Source of the DNA: Chthonomonadaceae bacterium
Lineage (GTDB): Bacteria; Armatimonadota; Fimbriimonadia; Fimbriimonadales; Fimbriimonadaceae
DNA length: 64,000 bases
NCBI GenBank assembly: GCA_015709495.1
Contig: CP054189.1
Coordinates: forward strand, 1,736,001-1,800,000
Reading direction: 5' to 3'
Positions 45,142-53,878 of this stretch are shown here, piece by piece. The translations under genes were made by a program, and so were the position numbers. A model generated the notes under the pieces. It searched no databases, was not told the origin of the DNA, and saw only the letters and a list, made by a program, of their open reading frames with translations. The first letter of the stretch is position 1. Every line of letters begins with the position of its first letter.

Positions 45142-45624
45142 ATGTCGGGCAAAGCCAAAGCCAAGAGCGAGCCTGCCGGGCCCAAGGCGATCGAGAATCG
45201 CCGGAGCCGCCACGACTACGAGTTCGTCGAGACCTTCGAAGCTGGGATCGCGCTGGTCGGTTCGGAGGTCAAGAGCCTCTATCTGGGCAGGGCCAACCTC
45301 ACCGACGCTTATTGCAAGGTGGAGAACGGCGAACTATGGCTCCATGAGTTCGACATCGAGCCTTACAAGTTCTCGACGGCGTATTCGACCGCGCGCAGAC
45401 GGGAAAGGAAGCTCCTCATGCACCGCAAGGAGATCGATACGTTGGAGCGCAAAGTGCAAGAAAAGGGCCTGACGCTCATTCCTTTCAAAGTTTATTTCAA
45501 GAACGGGCGCGCCAAGGTGGCTCTTGCGCTTGCACGAGGGAAAAGGCAATACGATAAGCGCAAGCAGATCGCGGACCGCGAACAGCGCCGCGAGGTCGAG
45601 CGGCTTCAAGGTCGAAGAAAGTAG
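45142..45624 (+). CDS. smpB: SsrA-binding protein SmpB
   Basis: Binds tmRNA and delivers it to stalled ribosomes for trans-translation. Typical motifs are NRRSRHDYEFVETFEAGIAL near residue 19, GSEVKSLYLGRANLTDAY near 41, and RKLLMHRKEID near 93. The basic tail ends in ERLQGRRK. The length of 160 residues is normal. The tmRNA gene itself was not found in the window. It is monocistronic, with a PilZ gene downstream in the same direction after 58 bases. Confidence 0.97.
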   Translation: MSGKAKAKSEPAGPKAIENRRSRHDYEFVETFEAGIALVGSEVKSLYLGRANLTDAYCKVENGELWLHEFDIEPYKFSTAYSTARRRERKLLMHRKEIDTLERKVQEKGLTLIPFKVYFKNGRAKVALALARGKRQYDKRKQIADREQRREVERLQGRRK

Positions 45625-45682
45625 CCGCTGAACGTCTGAGTTTCTCGCCTAAGCCTGCCGATACTGTACGTGGGAGAACCCG

Positions 45683-46288
45683 ATGCAGACAGGCCCGCTT
45701 GAACCTGACGTTACCACCGCTTCGCTCGTTTGCTACATTGACGGCGAACCTCGCTGCGTGGATTCGGAGATCGTGCAGTTCGACCCGATCGTGGTGCGTT
45801 GCCCGAGAGCTTCGCTTCACGACGTTCCACAATCTGGCCGAATTATGGCGATTATTGGTGAAGGTTATGACCCTAAGAGGGTGGACTTTCATGTGAACCG
45901 GGTGTGGACGGAGCACGGCGCGACCTTGATCGAAGGGCGCAACGCCTCATGGTCCACGGTGGACCGCCGCCGATTCCCCCGTTACGAGCTTCGGATTCCG
46001 CTCTCCTTGAGAGTCGTTTCGAGCGAGGCCGACGGCATTAAGATGAAGGAATGGCACGGCGAAACCATCGATATCAGCATGGGCGGTGCGTGGCTTTCGG
46101 GGGATGTGGACGTCAACAAGGGCACTTTGGTGCAGACGCAAATCCAACTTGGCGGCTCAGAACCTCTACGCGTGCTCTCGATGGTGGCGTGGAAAGAGGA
46201 CGATCGTTCCAGCTTCGGAATTACGTTCCTCGACTTCATCGGAGCGGGCAGCTACGTTTTGCACCAATACTTGAATACAGCCGCTTGA
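45683..46288 (+). CDS. PilZ-domain c-di-GMP receptor
   Basis: A 201-residue cytoplasmic protein. The N-terminal 90 residues resemble a YcgR-type accessory barrel. The PilZ domain then carries both c-di-GMP motifs: RRRFPRYELR near residue 93 (RxxxR) and DISMGGAWL near 132 (D/NxSxxG). It should bind c-di-GMP made by enzymes such as the GGDEF protein at 4.6-6.6 kb. Targets are unknown; pilus or polysaccharide control is plausible. GGGAG lies about eight bases before ATG 45683. It converges on dapF with 3 bases between the stops. Confidence 0.9.
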   Translation: MQTGPLEPDVTTASLVCYIDGEPRCVDSEIVQFDPIVVRCPRASLHDVPQSGRIMAIIGEGYDPKRVDFHVNRVWTEHGATLIEGRNASWSTVDRRRFPRYELRIPLSLRVVSSEADGIKMKEWHGETIDISMGGAWLSGDVDVNKGTLVQTQIQLGGSEPLRVLSMVAWKEDDRSSFGITFLDFIGAGSYVLHQYLNTAA

Positions 46289-46291
46289 GCC

Positions 46292-47128
46292 TTAGCGCTC
46301 ATCGGGCTCGAGCCATCCGCCCTCGAACACGAACTCGGCGGGTCCGGCCATGAACACGTGTCCCGAAGGGGCATATTCGATCTTCAGGTTTCCGCCCGGA
46401 AGTTCCACGGTTACTGCAGAATCCGCGCGCCCAGTGACGTGCGCCGCAACTGTCGCCGCGCAAGCTCCCGTTCCGCATGCGAGCGTCGCTCCAGCGGCCC
46501 TTTCCCAGGTTCTTTGACGTAGCGTTGTGGGTGAGAGAACCTGCACGAAATGGACGTTGACCCGGTTCGGGAAGAGTGAGTGCGCCTCCAATTCGGGCCC
46601 CCAGACCTCGAGCGGGACCGCCTGGACATCGTCCACGATCACGACCAGGTGGGGGTTGCCCATCGAAACCGCGGTTCCGTTGAGGCCGGACGAGTGCGCG
46701 AGAGGCTCGTCGACGAACTTAGCCTGGGGGTCGCCCGACATCCCGATTTCACCGCGCAAGAGCCTCGCGGGCCCCATGTCCACCCGAACCCAGCCGTTGG
46801 AGGAAATTTCAAGTTGCAGGACTCCCGCGCCGGTCTCCAATGAAACGACAGGCTCTTGGGTCCATCCTTCGCGGTGCAGCCAGCGCAGGACGCACCGGAC
46901 CCCATTGCCGCACATTTCGCTTTCGGATCCGTCGGGGTTCAGCATCCGCATCTGAAAATCCGCGTTCGTGGCGCGGCCTATCAGAAGCAAGCCATCCGAG
47001 CCAACGCCGAACCTGCGGTCGCACATCGCACGGGCAAGATTGGGCCACCCAGACTCGGGGCCGCAACGTTCGGCGTCAGCAACCACGAAGTCGTTGCCGA
47101 TGCCGTGCATCTTAGTGAATCGAATCAC
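46292..47128 (-). CDS. dapF: Diaminopimelate epimerase
   Basis: Converts LL- to meso-diaminopimelate for lysine and peptidoglycan. The two catalytic cysteines are in EMCGNGVRC near residue 72 and [10 protein letters not shown] near 218. [10 protein letters not shown] opens the protein. The length of 278 residues is standard. GTG 47128 overlaps the stop of hfq (GTGA), so translation is coupled. It ends the miaA-hfq-dapF operon. Joining DapF with Hfq in this way is not the usual E. coli layout. Confidence 0.95.
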   Translation of the reverse strand: MIRFTKMHGIGNDFVVADAERCGPESGWPNLARAMCDRRFGVGSDGLLLIGRATNADFQMRMLNPDGSESEMCGNGVRCVLRWLHREGWTQEPVVSLETGAGVLQLEISSNGWVRVDMGPARLLRGEIGMSGDPQAKFVDEPLAHSSGLNGTAVSMGNPHLVVIVDDVQAVPLEVWGPELEAHSLFPNRVNVHFVQVLSPTTLRQRTWERAAGATLACGTGACAATVAAHVTGRADSAVTVELPGGNLKIEYAPSGHVFMAGPAEFVFEGGWLEPDER

Positions 47129-47391
47129 TCCCCTTCAGAACTCGACGCGCCCTCAGACTCGCCATGAGGCCGATAGGTGGCGATTTGCTTGTTGGGAACG
47201 ATGCTTGCGACCGCGTGCTTGTAAACGAGCTGAGTCGGCTTGCCCGGTGAGTCGAGGAGCACCGTGAATGCGTCGAATCCACGAACGTGGCCGCGAAGCT
47301 GAACGCTGTTGGTGAGGTAGATGGTGACTCCGATGCCATCTTTTCTCACCTGGTTCAGAAACATATCCTGCAGGTTGATCGATTTTGCCAT
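47125..47391 (-). CDS. hfq: RNA chaperone Hfq
   Basis: Sm-like hexameric RNA chaperone that pairs small RNAs with mRNAs. The 88-residue sequence has the Sm1 motif [15 protein letters not shown] with [21 protein letters not shown]. The Sm2 motif reads [12 protein letters not shown], with KHA where KHA or KHS is usual. The C-terminal tail ([12 protein letters not shown]) is acidic, like the tails of several Hfq proteins. ATG 47391 lies 9 bases after the miaA stop. The miaA-hfq order is conserved in many bacteria, supporting the assignment. Confidence 0.95.
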   Translation of the reverse strand: MAKSINLQDMFLNQVRKDGIGVTIYLTNSVQLRGHVRGFDAFTVLLDSPGKPTQLVYKHAVASIVPNKQIATYRPHGESEGASSSEGE

Positions 47392-47400
47392 TGCCCTAAA

Positions 47401-48282
47401 TCACACAGTAGTAAGGTACGGCATGCTTTGCTCCAGCCAACCCTCCACCTCCTCGGATGCGGAAACGGGGATCAGGCCCGACTCGGCTTTCAGCCAAGTT
47501 AACTGCCGCTTTGCGTACCTTAGCGTATCTGCTTCAATTTCTGCCACGGTTTCGGGCCACGAAGTTCGTCCTTGAAGGTGTCGCAGGATCGGAAAATATC
47601 CTATCGCCCGCAGAGCAGGGTAGGACTCATCGACGCCGGCGCGCACAAGAGACTCCACTTCCTCTCGCCAGCCTCTTGCGATCATTTCCGCAATCCTTTG
47701 CCGTATGCGCTCCTTTCGATCTTCGGGGCTCCGCCGGACTTCGAACTTGATTTTCCGGAACGGCGGGACCTCGAACTGGATCGGCTCGGAGGTTTCTTCG
47801 AGCCTTTCGAGCGCGCGGCAGACTCGGACCGGGTTCTTCAGGTCGATCCGCGAAGCTACCTCCGGTGCTCTCCTGAGAAGATCGGTTGCAAGAGCTTCGA
47901 TGCCTTCCTCCCGAAGTCTCGCCTGAAGGCGCTTCCGAAGTTCGGGGTCGGGGGCGGTGTGAAGCTCGCGAAACTCCTCGAAAAGCGCCCGAACGTACTG
48001 GCCGGTACCGCCGACGACGATGACATGCCGCCGCTCGCTCCAGAGGGCGCGCAGTTCTTCGGTTGCACGAAGCACCCAATCGCCTACGCCGAACGGCTCG
48101 CTGGGGTTGAGGATGTCGATCAGCCGGTATCGCTCGCGATGCTCGGGCTTGGCCGTGCCGATGTCGAGGCCCCTATAAACCTGAAACGCATCGGCGTTGA
48201 CGAGAACTGCGCCGAGGCGGTCGGCGAGCCTCTCAGCGGCCTCGGTTTTCCCCGACGCGGTCACGCCCATCACGGCGATCAA
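47401..48282 (-). CDS. miaA: tRNA dimethylallyltransferase
   Basis: Adds a dimethylallyl group to A37 of tRNAs reading U-initial codons. Walker A is GVTASGKTEAAE, followed by VNADAFQVYRGLDIGTAKP near residue 28, YRLIDILNPSEPF near 53 and VGGTGQYVRAL near 92. The family tail RYAKRQLTWLK is present near the C-terminus. The start is uncertain: TTG 48282 (four residues before the P-loop glycine strand) is my choice; GTG 48273 and TTG 48348 are alternatives, and the last would overlap the upstream OB-fold gene. It is first in the miaA-hfq-dapF run and may be co-transcribed with apt. Confidence 0.93.
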   Translation of the reverse strand: MIAVMGVTASGKTEAAERLADRLGAVLVNADAFQVYRGLDIGTAKPEHRERYRLIDILNPSEPFGVGDWVLRATEELRALWSERRHVIVVGGTGQYVRALFEEFRELHTAPDPELRKRLQARLREEGIEALATDLLRRAPEVASRIDLKNPVRVCRALERLEETSEPIQFEVPPFRKIKFEVRRSPEDRKERIRQRIAEMIARGWREEVESLVRAGVDESYPALRAIGYFPILRHLQGRTSWPETVAEIEADTLRYAKRQLTWLKAESGLIPVSASEEVEGWLEQSMPYLTTV

Positions 48283-48299
48283 CCAGGGCGTTTCGGGCT

Positions 48300-48710
48300 C
48301 TACTTCGCTTCCTTGATCCCGAACGGCTTGTCTTTCTTGACCGTGCAATCGATTTCGTTCTTGTACGTGAAGTCGCCGATGACCTTTTCCTTGCGATACG
48401 TTCCGGTCACCGTCACCTTCAATCCGTCCTTCAACTCGAACGTGGGTTCGTTTTGGCCGTAGATATTGGCCGACGCCGACTCCGACGATCCCTTGACGGA
48501 CCTTAGGATGAACTTGAAGTACTTGTTGCCCCGCTGGGAGGTCTTCTGTTGGAAACTGGCCACAAAGCCCGTGACTTCCACGACCTTCTCGTTGTATTTG
48601 TCCTGGTCCTTCTTGAGCGCGTCGAGCGTGATCTTCTCGACTTCAGCGAGCGAAGCGGCCAAGCTGAGCGCGGCCATCAAAACGAGTGAAAAGCTGAGGA
48701 GTTTCTTCAT
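48300..48710 (-). CDS. Exported OB-fold-like small protein
   Basis: A 136-residue secreted protein. A signal peptide (MKKLLSFSLVLMAALSLAAS) precedes an OB-like barrel: EKVVEVTGFVASFQQ, NKYFKFILRS and GLKVTVTGTYRKEK. This pattern fits bacterial OB-fold/tRNA_anti-like domains. The start codon lies one base after the apt stop codon, so translation is coupled to apt. Ligand and role are unknown. Confidence 0.75.
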   Translation of the reverse strand: MKKLLSFSLVLMAALSLAASLAEVEKITLDALKKDQDKYNEKVVEVTGFVASFQQKTSQRGNKYFKFILRSVKGSSESASANIYGQNEPTFELKDGLKVTVTGTYRKEKVIGDFTYKNEIDCTVKKDKPFGIKEAK

Positions 48711-48711
48711 G

Positions 48712-49233
48712 TCAATACTCGAGCAAAGTGTACACCGGATATTCGAGGAGGTTCTGCCGTCCTGAAAGAAAAGTGAGCTCGACCATGAATCCGAACCCCG
48801 CGACCTTGCCTTGGAGTCTCTCGACCAGGCGCGCCGCCGCCGCCGCCGTGCCGCCCGTTGCGAGGAGGTCGTCTACGATGTACACGCGTTGGCCCGGGTT
48901 GACGGCGTCGATGTGCATCTCCACGGTGTTGGTGGCGTATTCGAGAGCGTACTCTTCGGAAATTCGGTCGAAGGGAAGTTTGCCGAGCTTCCGAGCCATC
49001 GAAAACGGCAGGCCCAATTCCAGGGCGATCGGCGCGCCGAACACGAACCCACGGCTTTCGATCCCCACGATCACATCGGCTTCCTGCTGCCGGGCGTCGT
49101 CAGCGAGCATTCCCACGACTTCAGCGAAGGCCGCAGGACTCTGAAGGACGGGGTGGATGTCCTTGAACTGAATCCCTTGGTGAGGGAAGTCCGGTACGTT
49201 GCGAATCAGCGAAGCTGCAAGAAGCTCGGGCAT
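48712..49233 (-). CDS. apt: Adenine phosphoribosyltransferase
   Basis: Salvages adenine with PRPP to AMP. RNVPDFPHQGIQFKDI near residue 11 and IESRGFVFGAPIA near 59 are typical of Apt, and VDDLLATGGTAAAA near 119 is the PRPP loop. The length of 173 residues from ATG 49233 is standard, so the longer frame to 49260 was not used. A TATAGT box ten bases upstream may be the promoter, giving a leader of only a few bases. The downstream gene encodes an exported OB-fold protein, an unexpected partner. Confidence 0.95.
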   Translation of the reverse strand: MPELLAASLIRNVPDFPHQGIQFKDIHPVLQSPAAFAEVVGMLADDARQQEADVIVGIESRGFVFGAPIALELGLPFSMARKLGKLPFDRISEEYALEYATNTVEMHIDAVNPGQRVYIVDDLLATGGTAAAAARLVERLQGKVAGFGFMVELTFLSGRQNLLEYPVYTLLEY

Positions 49234-49282
49234 ACCGGGCGTCACTATACCCGCGCCCAAGCAATCCCGCCAGAAAGCTCGT

Positions 49283-49870
49283 TCAGCTTGAATGGACCTG
49301 CGTGACGTCCGGCGCGTCTCGCTGACTGGGGAGATCGACTTCGAAGAACTCCGCGGACTCGAAGTTGCCTAGGGACGCGACGAGGTTGCTTGGAAACGAC
49401 TCGATCTTGGTGTTGTAGTCCCGGACGCACGCGTTGAAGTACTGCCGAGCTGAGGCGATGAGGCGCTCAGATTCGGCAAGCTCCGTTTGCAGCGAGGCGA
49501 AGTTCTTGTTGGCCTTTAGTTCGGGATAGGCCTCCGCGAGCGCGACGACTCTCACGAGGCTTTCGCCCAGTTGAGTCTCCGCTTGTGCGTGCTGTGCGGT
49601 GGGCCCTACCAGAGCCGTGGCGCGCGCGCGAGCTTCGGCAACGGCTTTCAGCACGGTCTTTTCGTGCTGCGCGTACGCTCGAACGGTCTCGACGACGTTC
49701 GGGACTAGTTCGGCCCGCCTTTTCAGGTACACGTCCACGTCGGCCCAAGCGCTCTTGACCAACTGCCGCAAGCGCACCAACCCGTTGTAGGAAACGATGA
49801 GCGCGACGAGCAGCGCACCGCCCACAACTGCGATTCCCCAAACCACGAGCGAACCCGATCCGCCGATCAT
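49283..49870 (-). CDS. lemA: LemA-family membrane protein
   Basis: A 195-residue inner-membrane protein. One N-terminal helix (VVWGIAVVGGALLVALIVSY) is followed by the LemA bundle with YNGLVRLRQLVKSAWADVDV, RRAELVPNVVETVRAYAQHE and YNTKIESFPSNLVA. Function is poorly known across bacteria; it may be linked to envelope integrity. It lies 49 bases upstream of apt on the same strand. No clear ribosome site is visible before ATG 49870. Confidence 0.93.
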   Translation of the reverse strand: MIGGSGSLVVWGIAVVGGALLVALIVSYNGLVRLRQLVKSAWADVDVYLKRRAELVPNVVETVRAYAQHEKTVLKAVAEARARATALVGPTAQHAQAETQLGESLVRVVALAEAYPELKANKNFASLQTELAESERLIASARQYFNACVRDYNTKIESFPSNLVASLGNFESAEFFEVDLPSQRDAPDVTQVHSS

Positions 49871-49942
49871 TCGACATTACGACGGAACATCCCGCCGGGG
49901 GGATTCAAGGGAGTCGATTCCTGTGGGGTCGGCCTGGTTAGC

Positions 49943-49948
49943 TACAAT
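49943..49948 (+). promoter_or_regulatory. -10 hexamer of a predicted leaderless transcript (M20 peptidase gene)
   Basis: TACAAT lies six bases before ATG 49955. The spacer GGAGCC contains GGAG but too close to the start to work as a normal ribosome site. Confidence 0.45.
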
Positions 49949-49954
49949 GGAGCC

Positions 49955-51100
49955 ATGATCAACGAAGAACGATTGATCGACCTGTTTTTGAGCCTCTGCA
50001 ATATCAACTCGCCTGCGCTTCAAGAGAGGGAAATCGTCGACTGGGTGACGGGTTATCTTGAGAGTCAGGGGATCGAGGCGGCTGAAGACGACGCCGGAAG
50101 ACGTATCGGCGGAAACGCGAACAACGTGATCGCTTGGCTTCGGGGCGACCCTTCGCTGCCTAAGGTGTTTCTCTCGGCCCATTTCGACACGGTTGAGCCT
50201 ACAGCCGGGCTGGTGATCGAAGAGGTGGAGGGGGTGTTTCGCAGCGCCAGCGACACCATTCTTGGGGCCGACGACAAGGGCGGAATGGCGCCCGCGATTG
50301 AAGCTCTGCTTTCACTGAAGGAATCCGGGAAGCCGCATGGCGACGTGGCCTTGCTGCTTTCGTGCGCGGAGGAGATTGGGCTCAAGGGGGCCGAAGCCCT
50401 CGACATTCAGTCGCTCGGGTTGGACTTCGGCTACGTTCTGGACACTGGCCCCCCCGTGGGCTCTTTCGTCACGCGGACCGCAACTCACGACAAGCTGGAC
50501 GTCAAGATCGTTGGGAAACCCGCCCACGCAGGCAAGGACCCAGAGCATGGAATCAACGCCATTCAGGTGCTGTCCGAAGCCGTTCACGGAATGAGACTGG
50601 GGAGGATCGGACCGGAAACTACGGCCAACATCGGGCTGATTCAAGGAGGAACGGCCGTCAATGTGGTGTGTCCGTTCGTCACCGTCCGCGCCGAAGCCCG
50701 TTCGACCGACGTGAAGGCGCTGGAGGCGCAGATCGACCACATGATCCGTCAGTTCGAAGAGGCCGCCGCAGCTTGGGGAGCGAATGTAGAGATCGAGCAC
50801 GAGCGCCACTACGAGGCCTATCAGATTCCCGAGGACTCCGAGGTGGTTGCGGTGGCCGTCGAAGCGAGTAAGTCGTTGGGATTCGATCCGACCCTCCGGG
50901 TGACTCTGGGAGGGAGCGACGCCAACGTGTACAACTCCAAACAAACGCCGTGCATCGTGATGGCGACGGCAATGGACAAGATTCACACTCACGACGAGCA
51001 GATTTCGCGGCAAGGTCTCATCGACACGGCCCGGCTTGCTTTGAAGGTCCTCGAAGTGGCTGCGGAGAGGGCGACGAGGAAGAAGCTTGAGTTCGTTTGA
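49955..51100 (+). CDS. M20-family metallopeptidase, PepT/tripeptidase-like
   Basis: A 381-residue di-zinc peptidase. Metal ligands appear in order: LSAHFDTVEP near residue 74, LGADDKGGMAP near 105, CAEEIGLKGAE near 135 and IHTHDEQIS near 343. The dimerisation domain lies between (GKPAHAGKDPEHGINA). It fits PepT-like tripeptidases better than carboxypeptidase G2, but the substrate is not proven. The protein lacks a signal peptide and is cytoplasmic. It is transcribed alone, with a stem-loop after its stop. Confidence 0.9.
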   Translation: MINEERLIDLFLSLCNINSPALQEREIVDWVTGYLESQGIEAAEDDAGRRIGGNANNVIAWLRGDPSLPKVFLSAHFDTVEPTAGLVIEEVEGVFRSASDTILGADDKGGMAPAIEALLSLKESGKPHGDVALLLSCAEEIGLKGAEALDIQSLGLDFGYVLDTGPPVGSFVTRTATHDKLDVKIVGKPAHAGKDPEHGINAIQVLSEAVHGMRLGRIGPETTANIGLIQGGTAVNVVCPFVTVRAEARSTDVKALEAQIDHMIRQFEEAAAAWGANVEIEHERHYEAYQIPEDSEVVAVAVEASKSLGFDPTLRVTLGGSDANVYNSKQTPCIVMATAMDKIHTHDEQISRQGLIDTARLALKVLEVAAERATRKKLEFV

Positions 51101-51142
51101 TGCGAGAGGGCGCTCCGACGCGGTAGCATCTGCCAGCATCGG

Positions 51143-51165
51143 AACGGACCTGAAACACGTCCGTT
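51143..51165. terminator. Stem-loop in the intergenic region after the M20 peptidase gene
   Basis: AACGGAC (51143-51149) and GTCCGTT (51159-51165) form a 7-bp stem with a 9-base loop. There is no T-run, so it may be a weak terminator or a 5'-leader structure of the next gene. Confidence 0.35.
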
Positions 51166-51190
51166 CTAAGGACAAGGAGGCAAGGAAGCA

Positions 51191-51694
51191 GTGAAACGAA
51201 GTATTTGGATGGGGCTCGCGCTGCTCGCGCTATCAGGCTCGGCCTTAGCCCAAGGCGACCGTTCCTACGCTGGCACGTTTCGGATTGGGCAGTTCCAGCC
51301 CAACTCGGAACCGGCTCGATCGGAAGGGAAGACTTGGACTCTGGTTGGCGTGGATTTCAAAGTGGCCCGACTGGGCGGGAACGGAGCGAACCTAACGCTG
51401 TCGATCGACAACTACACGAAGGGCGACTACTCCGTCAGTCCGGCGCTCTTGAACGTTCTGTGGCAGCGTGACGACGTGTATTTCTCGATGGGCGTTGGCG
51501 CATCGTTCAACCGGGAGTATCGAATCGTGGGCGGCCAGCGGGATCGGTTCAACAAGATGCGCTTCGCGTACCAGATCGGTGGCGGCTGGGCTTTTCAGGG
51601 CGACAAGTCCCCCCTCGTCGTCGAGGCGCACTTTTTCGGAAACGAACAGGAGCACTTAGGCGGCTTCGCGGTGGTTGCAGGTCTCCGGTTCTAG
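51191..51694 (+). CDS. Exported beta-barrel-like protein
   Basis: A 167-residue secreted protein. GTG 51191 has AAGGAGG about ten bases upstream. The signal peptide ends at SGSALAQ. Alternating polar and aromatic strands (VYFSMGVGASFNREYRI, AYQIGGGWAFQG, PLVVEAHFFGNEQ) and a final Phe (GGFAVVAGLRF) are typical of small outer-membrane barrels, as Bam-recognised proteins often end in Phe. No family name is offered. It is the only gene between the peptidase and the sigma factor. Confidence 0.75.
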   Translation: MKRSIWMGLALLALSGSALAQGDRSYAGTFRIGQFQPNSEPARSEGKTWTLVGVDFKVARLGGNGANLTLSIDNYTKGDYSVSPALLNVLWQRDDVYFSMGVGASFNREYRIVGGQRDRFNKMRFAYQIGGGWAFQGDKSPLVVEAHFFGNEQEHLGGFAVVAGLRF

Positions 51695-51774
51695 CGCCCT
51701 GAACGAATCCCCGAAGATTACTGGCCCTTCCCGGTGAACACTGGGAGGGCTGGGTCGTATATGCCTATACCGCT

Positions 51775-52398
51775 ATGGAGCTTTGCCTTGACATGGCCAT
51801 GAGACGCAGTCCGCAGCTCGACCCTTCTGCGGAGCTTGCGCTTGTGGAGCGCTGCCGGTCCAATGACGCTGAAGCGTTCGCTCAGATCATTGACCGTTAT
51901 CAAGGACGGCTGTTCGGGTTCGTCAAGCGGATGGTGGCCGACCCGGAAGACGCCGCCGACCTCACGCAAGAGGCCTTTATCCGAGCGTACCAAGCGATCG
52001 GCCGATTCGACGGCAGGTCGTCGGTGAGGACCTGGCTTTTCCGAATCGCGCACAACCTCTGCATCGACCGAGCGCGGAGAAACGAAAGGCGACTGGCAGA
52101 GACTCGGCTCGACGCGGCCTTCGACGATGCTGAGGAACTGCAAGTCAGCGACGAGCGGTGGGACCCTGAGCGCTTGGTGATTGAAGAAGAACTCCGTCAG
52201 GTCATTGAATCCGCGATCTCCACCATGAGCGCAAAACTCAAATCGGTTCTGTTGCTCCACGATAAGGAGGATATGTCGTATGAGGAGATCTCGGCCGCCC
52301 TGGAAATACCGGTCGGAACCGTAAAGAGCCGCCTGTTCTTGGCTCGTTTGCACGTTCAAAAGGCCGTCAGCCCTTACATCGATGGGGGGGCAACTTAA
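51775..52398 (+). CDS. ECF RNA polymerase sigma factor (RpoE-like)
   Basis: A 207-residue extracytoplasmic-function sigma factor. Region 2 spans DRYQGRLFGFVKRMVADPEDAADLTQEAFIRAY (about 38-72), and SVRTWLFRIAHNLCIDRARR follows. Region 4 is MSYEEISAALEIPVGTVKSRLFLARL (about 168-193). There is no region 1 or 3, as usual for ECF factors. Two more ATG codons lie close downstream (51793, 51799), so the start is open. It is followed after one base by a membrane protein gene of anti-sigma type and then an RseB-like gene, the usual envelope-stress arrangement. Confidence 0.93.
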   Translation: MELCLDMAMRRSPQLDPSAELALVERCRSNDAEAFAQIIDRYQGRLFGFVKRMVADPEDAADLTQEAFIRAYQAIGRFDGRSSVRTWLFRIAHNLCIDRARRNERRLAETRLDAAFDDAEELQVSDERWDPERLVIEEELRQVIESAISTMSAKLKSVLLLHDKEDMSYEEISAALEIPVGTVKSRLFLARLHVQKAVSPYIDGGAT

Positions 52399-52399
52399 A

Positions 52400-52852
52400 A
52401 TGAAGAGATTTCGAATTGCGCAACGACAAGAGGCCAAGCTGGACGCTTCGCTCGAAACCCAAGCTCAGAAGACGGTCGCCCGCCTTGTCTCCCAACTGGA
52501 AGACGAGACTCCGACTCTTGCTTGGCGAAGCGAGCTCAACGAAAGGCTGTTGACGGTCGGCCGCTCGCGCCCAAGGCAGCAGACTTTGATCTGGAAGACC
52601 GCGTTTGGGTTGGGATTGGCAGCTTCTCTGGCATGGGTCGCGCTGACGGTTCGGCCCCTGCCGATGGGCCCGGCCGCCATCGCCTCGCCTTCGCCCCAGT
52701 CGCTCGAAGCTCAGTTGCTGGAGGTTCACGAGCAGCACGTCAACGTCAGGTTGGTCGCGGGTTCGGGGCTGCTGAATCACATCGAGTCCGAGCCTGCTCC
52801 AGACCCGTCGGCTGCGATTCAATGGAGCGAGTCGGACCTGGGAGTGTATTGA
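52400..52852 (+). CDS. Putative anti-sigma factor, single membrane helix
   Basis: A 150-residue protein: a charged cytoplasmic N-terminus (about residues 1-65), one helix (TAFGLGLAASLAWVALTV), and a short periplasmic tail. The topology and position directly after the sigma gene (one-base gap, ATG 52400) are those of an anti-sigma factor. The zinc motif HxxxCxxC is absent, so it is not of the ZAS type. A G-run upstream may serve as ribosome site. The assignment rests mainly on context. Confidence 0.72.
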   Translation: MKRFRIAQRQEAKLDASLETQAQKTVARLVSQLEDETPTLAWRSELNERLLTVGRSRPRQQTLIWKTAFGLGLAASLAWVALTVRPLPMGPAAIASPSPQSLEAQLLEVHEQHVNVRLVAGSGLLNHIESEPAPDPSAAIQWSESDLGVY

Positions 52853-52854
52853 GG

Positions 52855-53841
52855 ATGAAGCCCGTTTTCCGACACTCTCTTGCCTTCGTGGCGCTCGTGG
52901 CGATCTCGGCCTCGGTTCCTGCGCAGGGTCCCGCGCGCCAAGGCCAGACGGCTCCGGGCAACCACCCTCTGATGAGGAAGATGTTTGAGGCTGCCGGAAC
53001 GGCCACTTACTCCGGCAGGCGCGTCATCGAGTTCAAGCGCGGGGTTGAGCGCATGAGGCACGAAGAGCTCGTCCTGAAGTCAGGCCCCCGAATGAGGATC
53101 GAGTTTCCGCGCGGCTCCGCGTTCGAGGGGCAGGTGATCGTGGAAACGGGCGCTGAGAGGCGGCATTACTACCCAGGCCGCAACGAGATTCACGTGCTTC
53201 CGGCCCGCAAAGATGAGGCGCTCGAACGGCTTCGCGGGTTGATCGCGCGCTTGGGCCCCCAGGGCCTTTCCGTCGCATTGGAAGGCCAGGCGAAAGTCGC
53301 CAAGCAAGACACTTCGATCCTTTCGCTCCGCGACGGCCGGGGAAACCCCTTGATGCGGCTCTGGATTCAACCGAGCACTGGCGTCGTCCTGAAGCGGGAG
53401 CTGTACGACGAAGTGGGGGCCATCGTTGGACTGTTCGAGTTCACTGAGTACAACCCAAGCCCCCTGATCCGCCGAACCGATTTCGTATTGCAGCGGGAGG
53501 GAGCGACAATCGTGACTCCCATGGATATCGCCCAGCGCCTGATCCGGGAGCACAAGTTCGAGCCGGTGTTTCTACCTGCCGAGGGCGGGTTCCGCCTCGA
53601 TACCGCTCAACTGGTCGAGAACCTGCCTGTCCCTGTGCTGTTGCTCCTGTACCAGAGCCCGCACGGTCCGATCTCGTTCTATCAGGTAGCGGGAAAGGTC
53701 AATCCTGAACGGCTTGCACGTCTCTCGGGCGCAGGCTTCAAGAGCTTCGCATGGACCAAGGGGTCTAGGTCGTTTGTCCTAGTTGGCTCCCTTGAAGCAA
53801 GGCAGCTTCAGCAACTGGCTGCTCGCGTTCAGAACCCCTAA
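52855..53841 (+). CDS. Exported RseB/LolA-like protein
   Basis: A 328-residue secreted protein. The signal peptide ends near SASVPAQ. The fold-like pattern ATYSGRRVIEFKRGVERMRHE, EIHVLPARKDEA, RLWIQPSTGVVLKRELYDE and VGLFEFTEYNPS matches the RseB/MucB and LolA lipoprotein-binding half-barrel. A second domain starts near residue 235. In E. coli RseB protects the anti-sigma factor and senses mislocalised lipopolysaccharide or lipoproteins. Here it lies two bases after the putative anti-sigma gene, which supports the same logic. ATG 52855 is the only start consistent with the signal peptide. Confidence 0.82.
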   Translation: MKPVFRHSLAFVALVAISASVPAQGPARQGQTAPGNHPLMRKMFEAAGTATYSGRRVIEFKRGVERMRHEELVLKSGPRMRIEFPRGSAFEGQVIVETGAERRHYYPGRNEIHVLPARKDEALERLRGLIARLGPQGLSVALEGQAKVAKQDTSILSLRDGRGNPLMRLWIQPSTGVVLKRELYDEVGAIVGLFEFTEYNPSPLIRRTDFVLQREGATIVTPMDIAQRLIREHKFEPVFLPAEGGFRLDTAQLVENLPVPVLLLLYQSPHGPISFYQVAGKVNPERLARLSGAGFKSFAWTKGSRSFVLVGSLEARQLQQLAARVQNP

Positions 53842-53866
53842 GAAACCTCGAAGGGCTTCAGGGCGT

Positions 53867-53872
53867 TATACT
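53867..53872 (+). promoter_or_regulatory. -10 hexamer of a predicted leaderless transcript (PBP1A-type gene)
   Basis: TATACT lies six bases before GTG 53879 and 25 bases after the RseB-like stop. It suggests separate transcription of the penicillin-binding proteins and supports that start codon. Confidence 0.5.
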
Positions 53873-53878
53873 TGCGTT

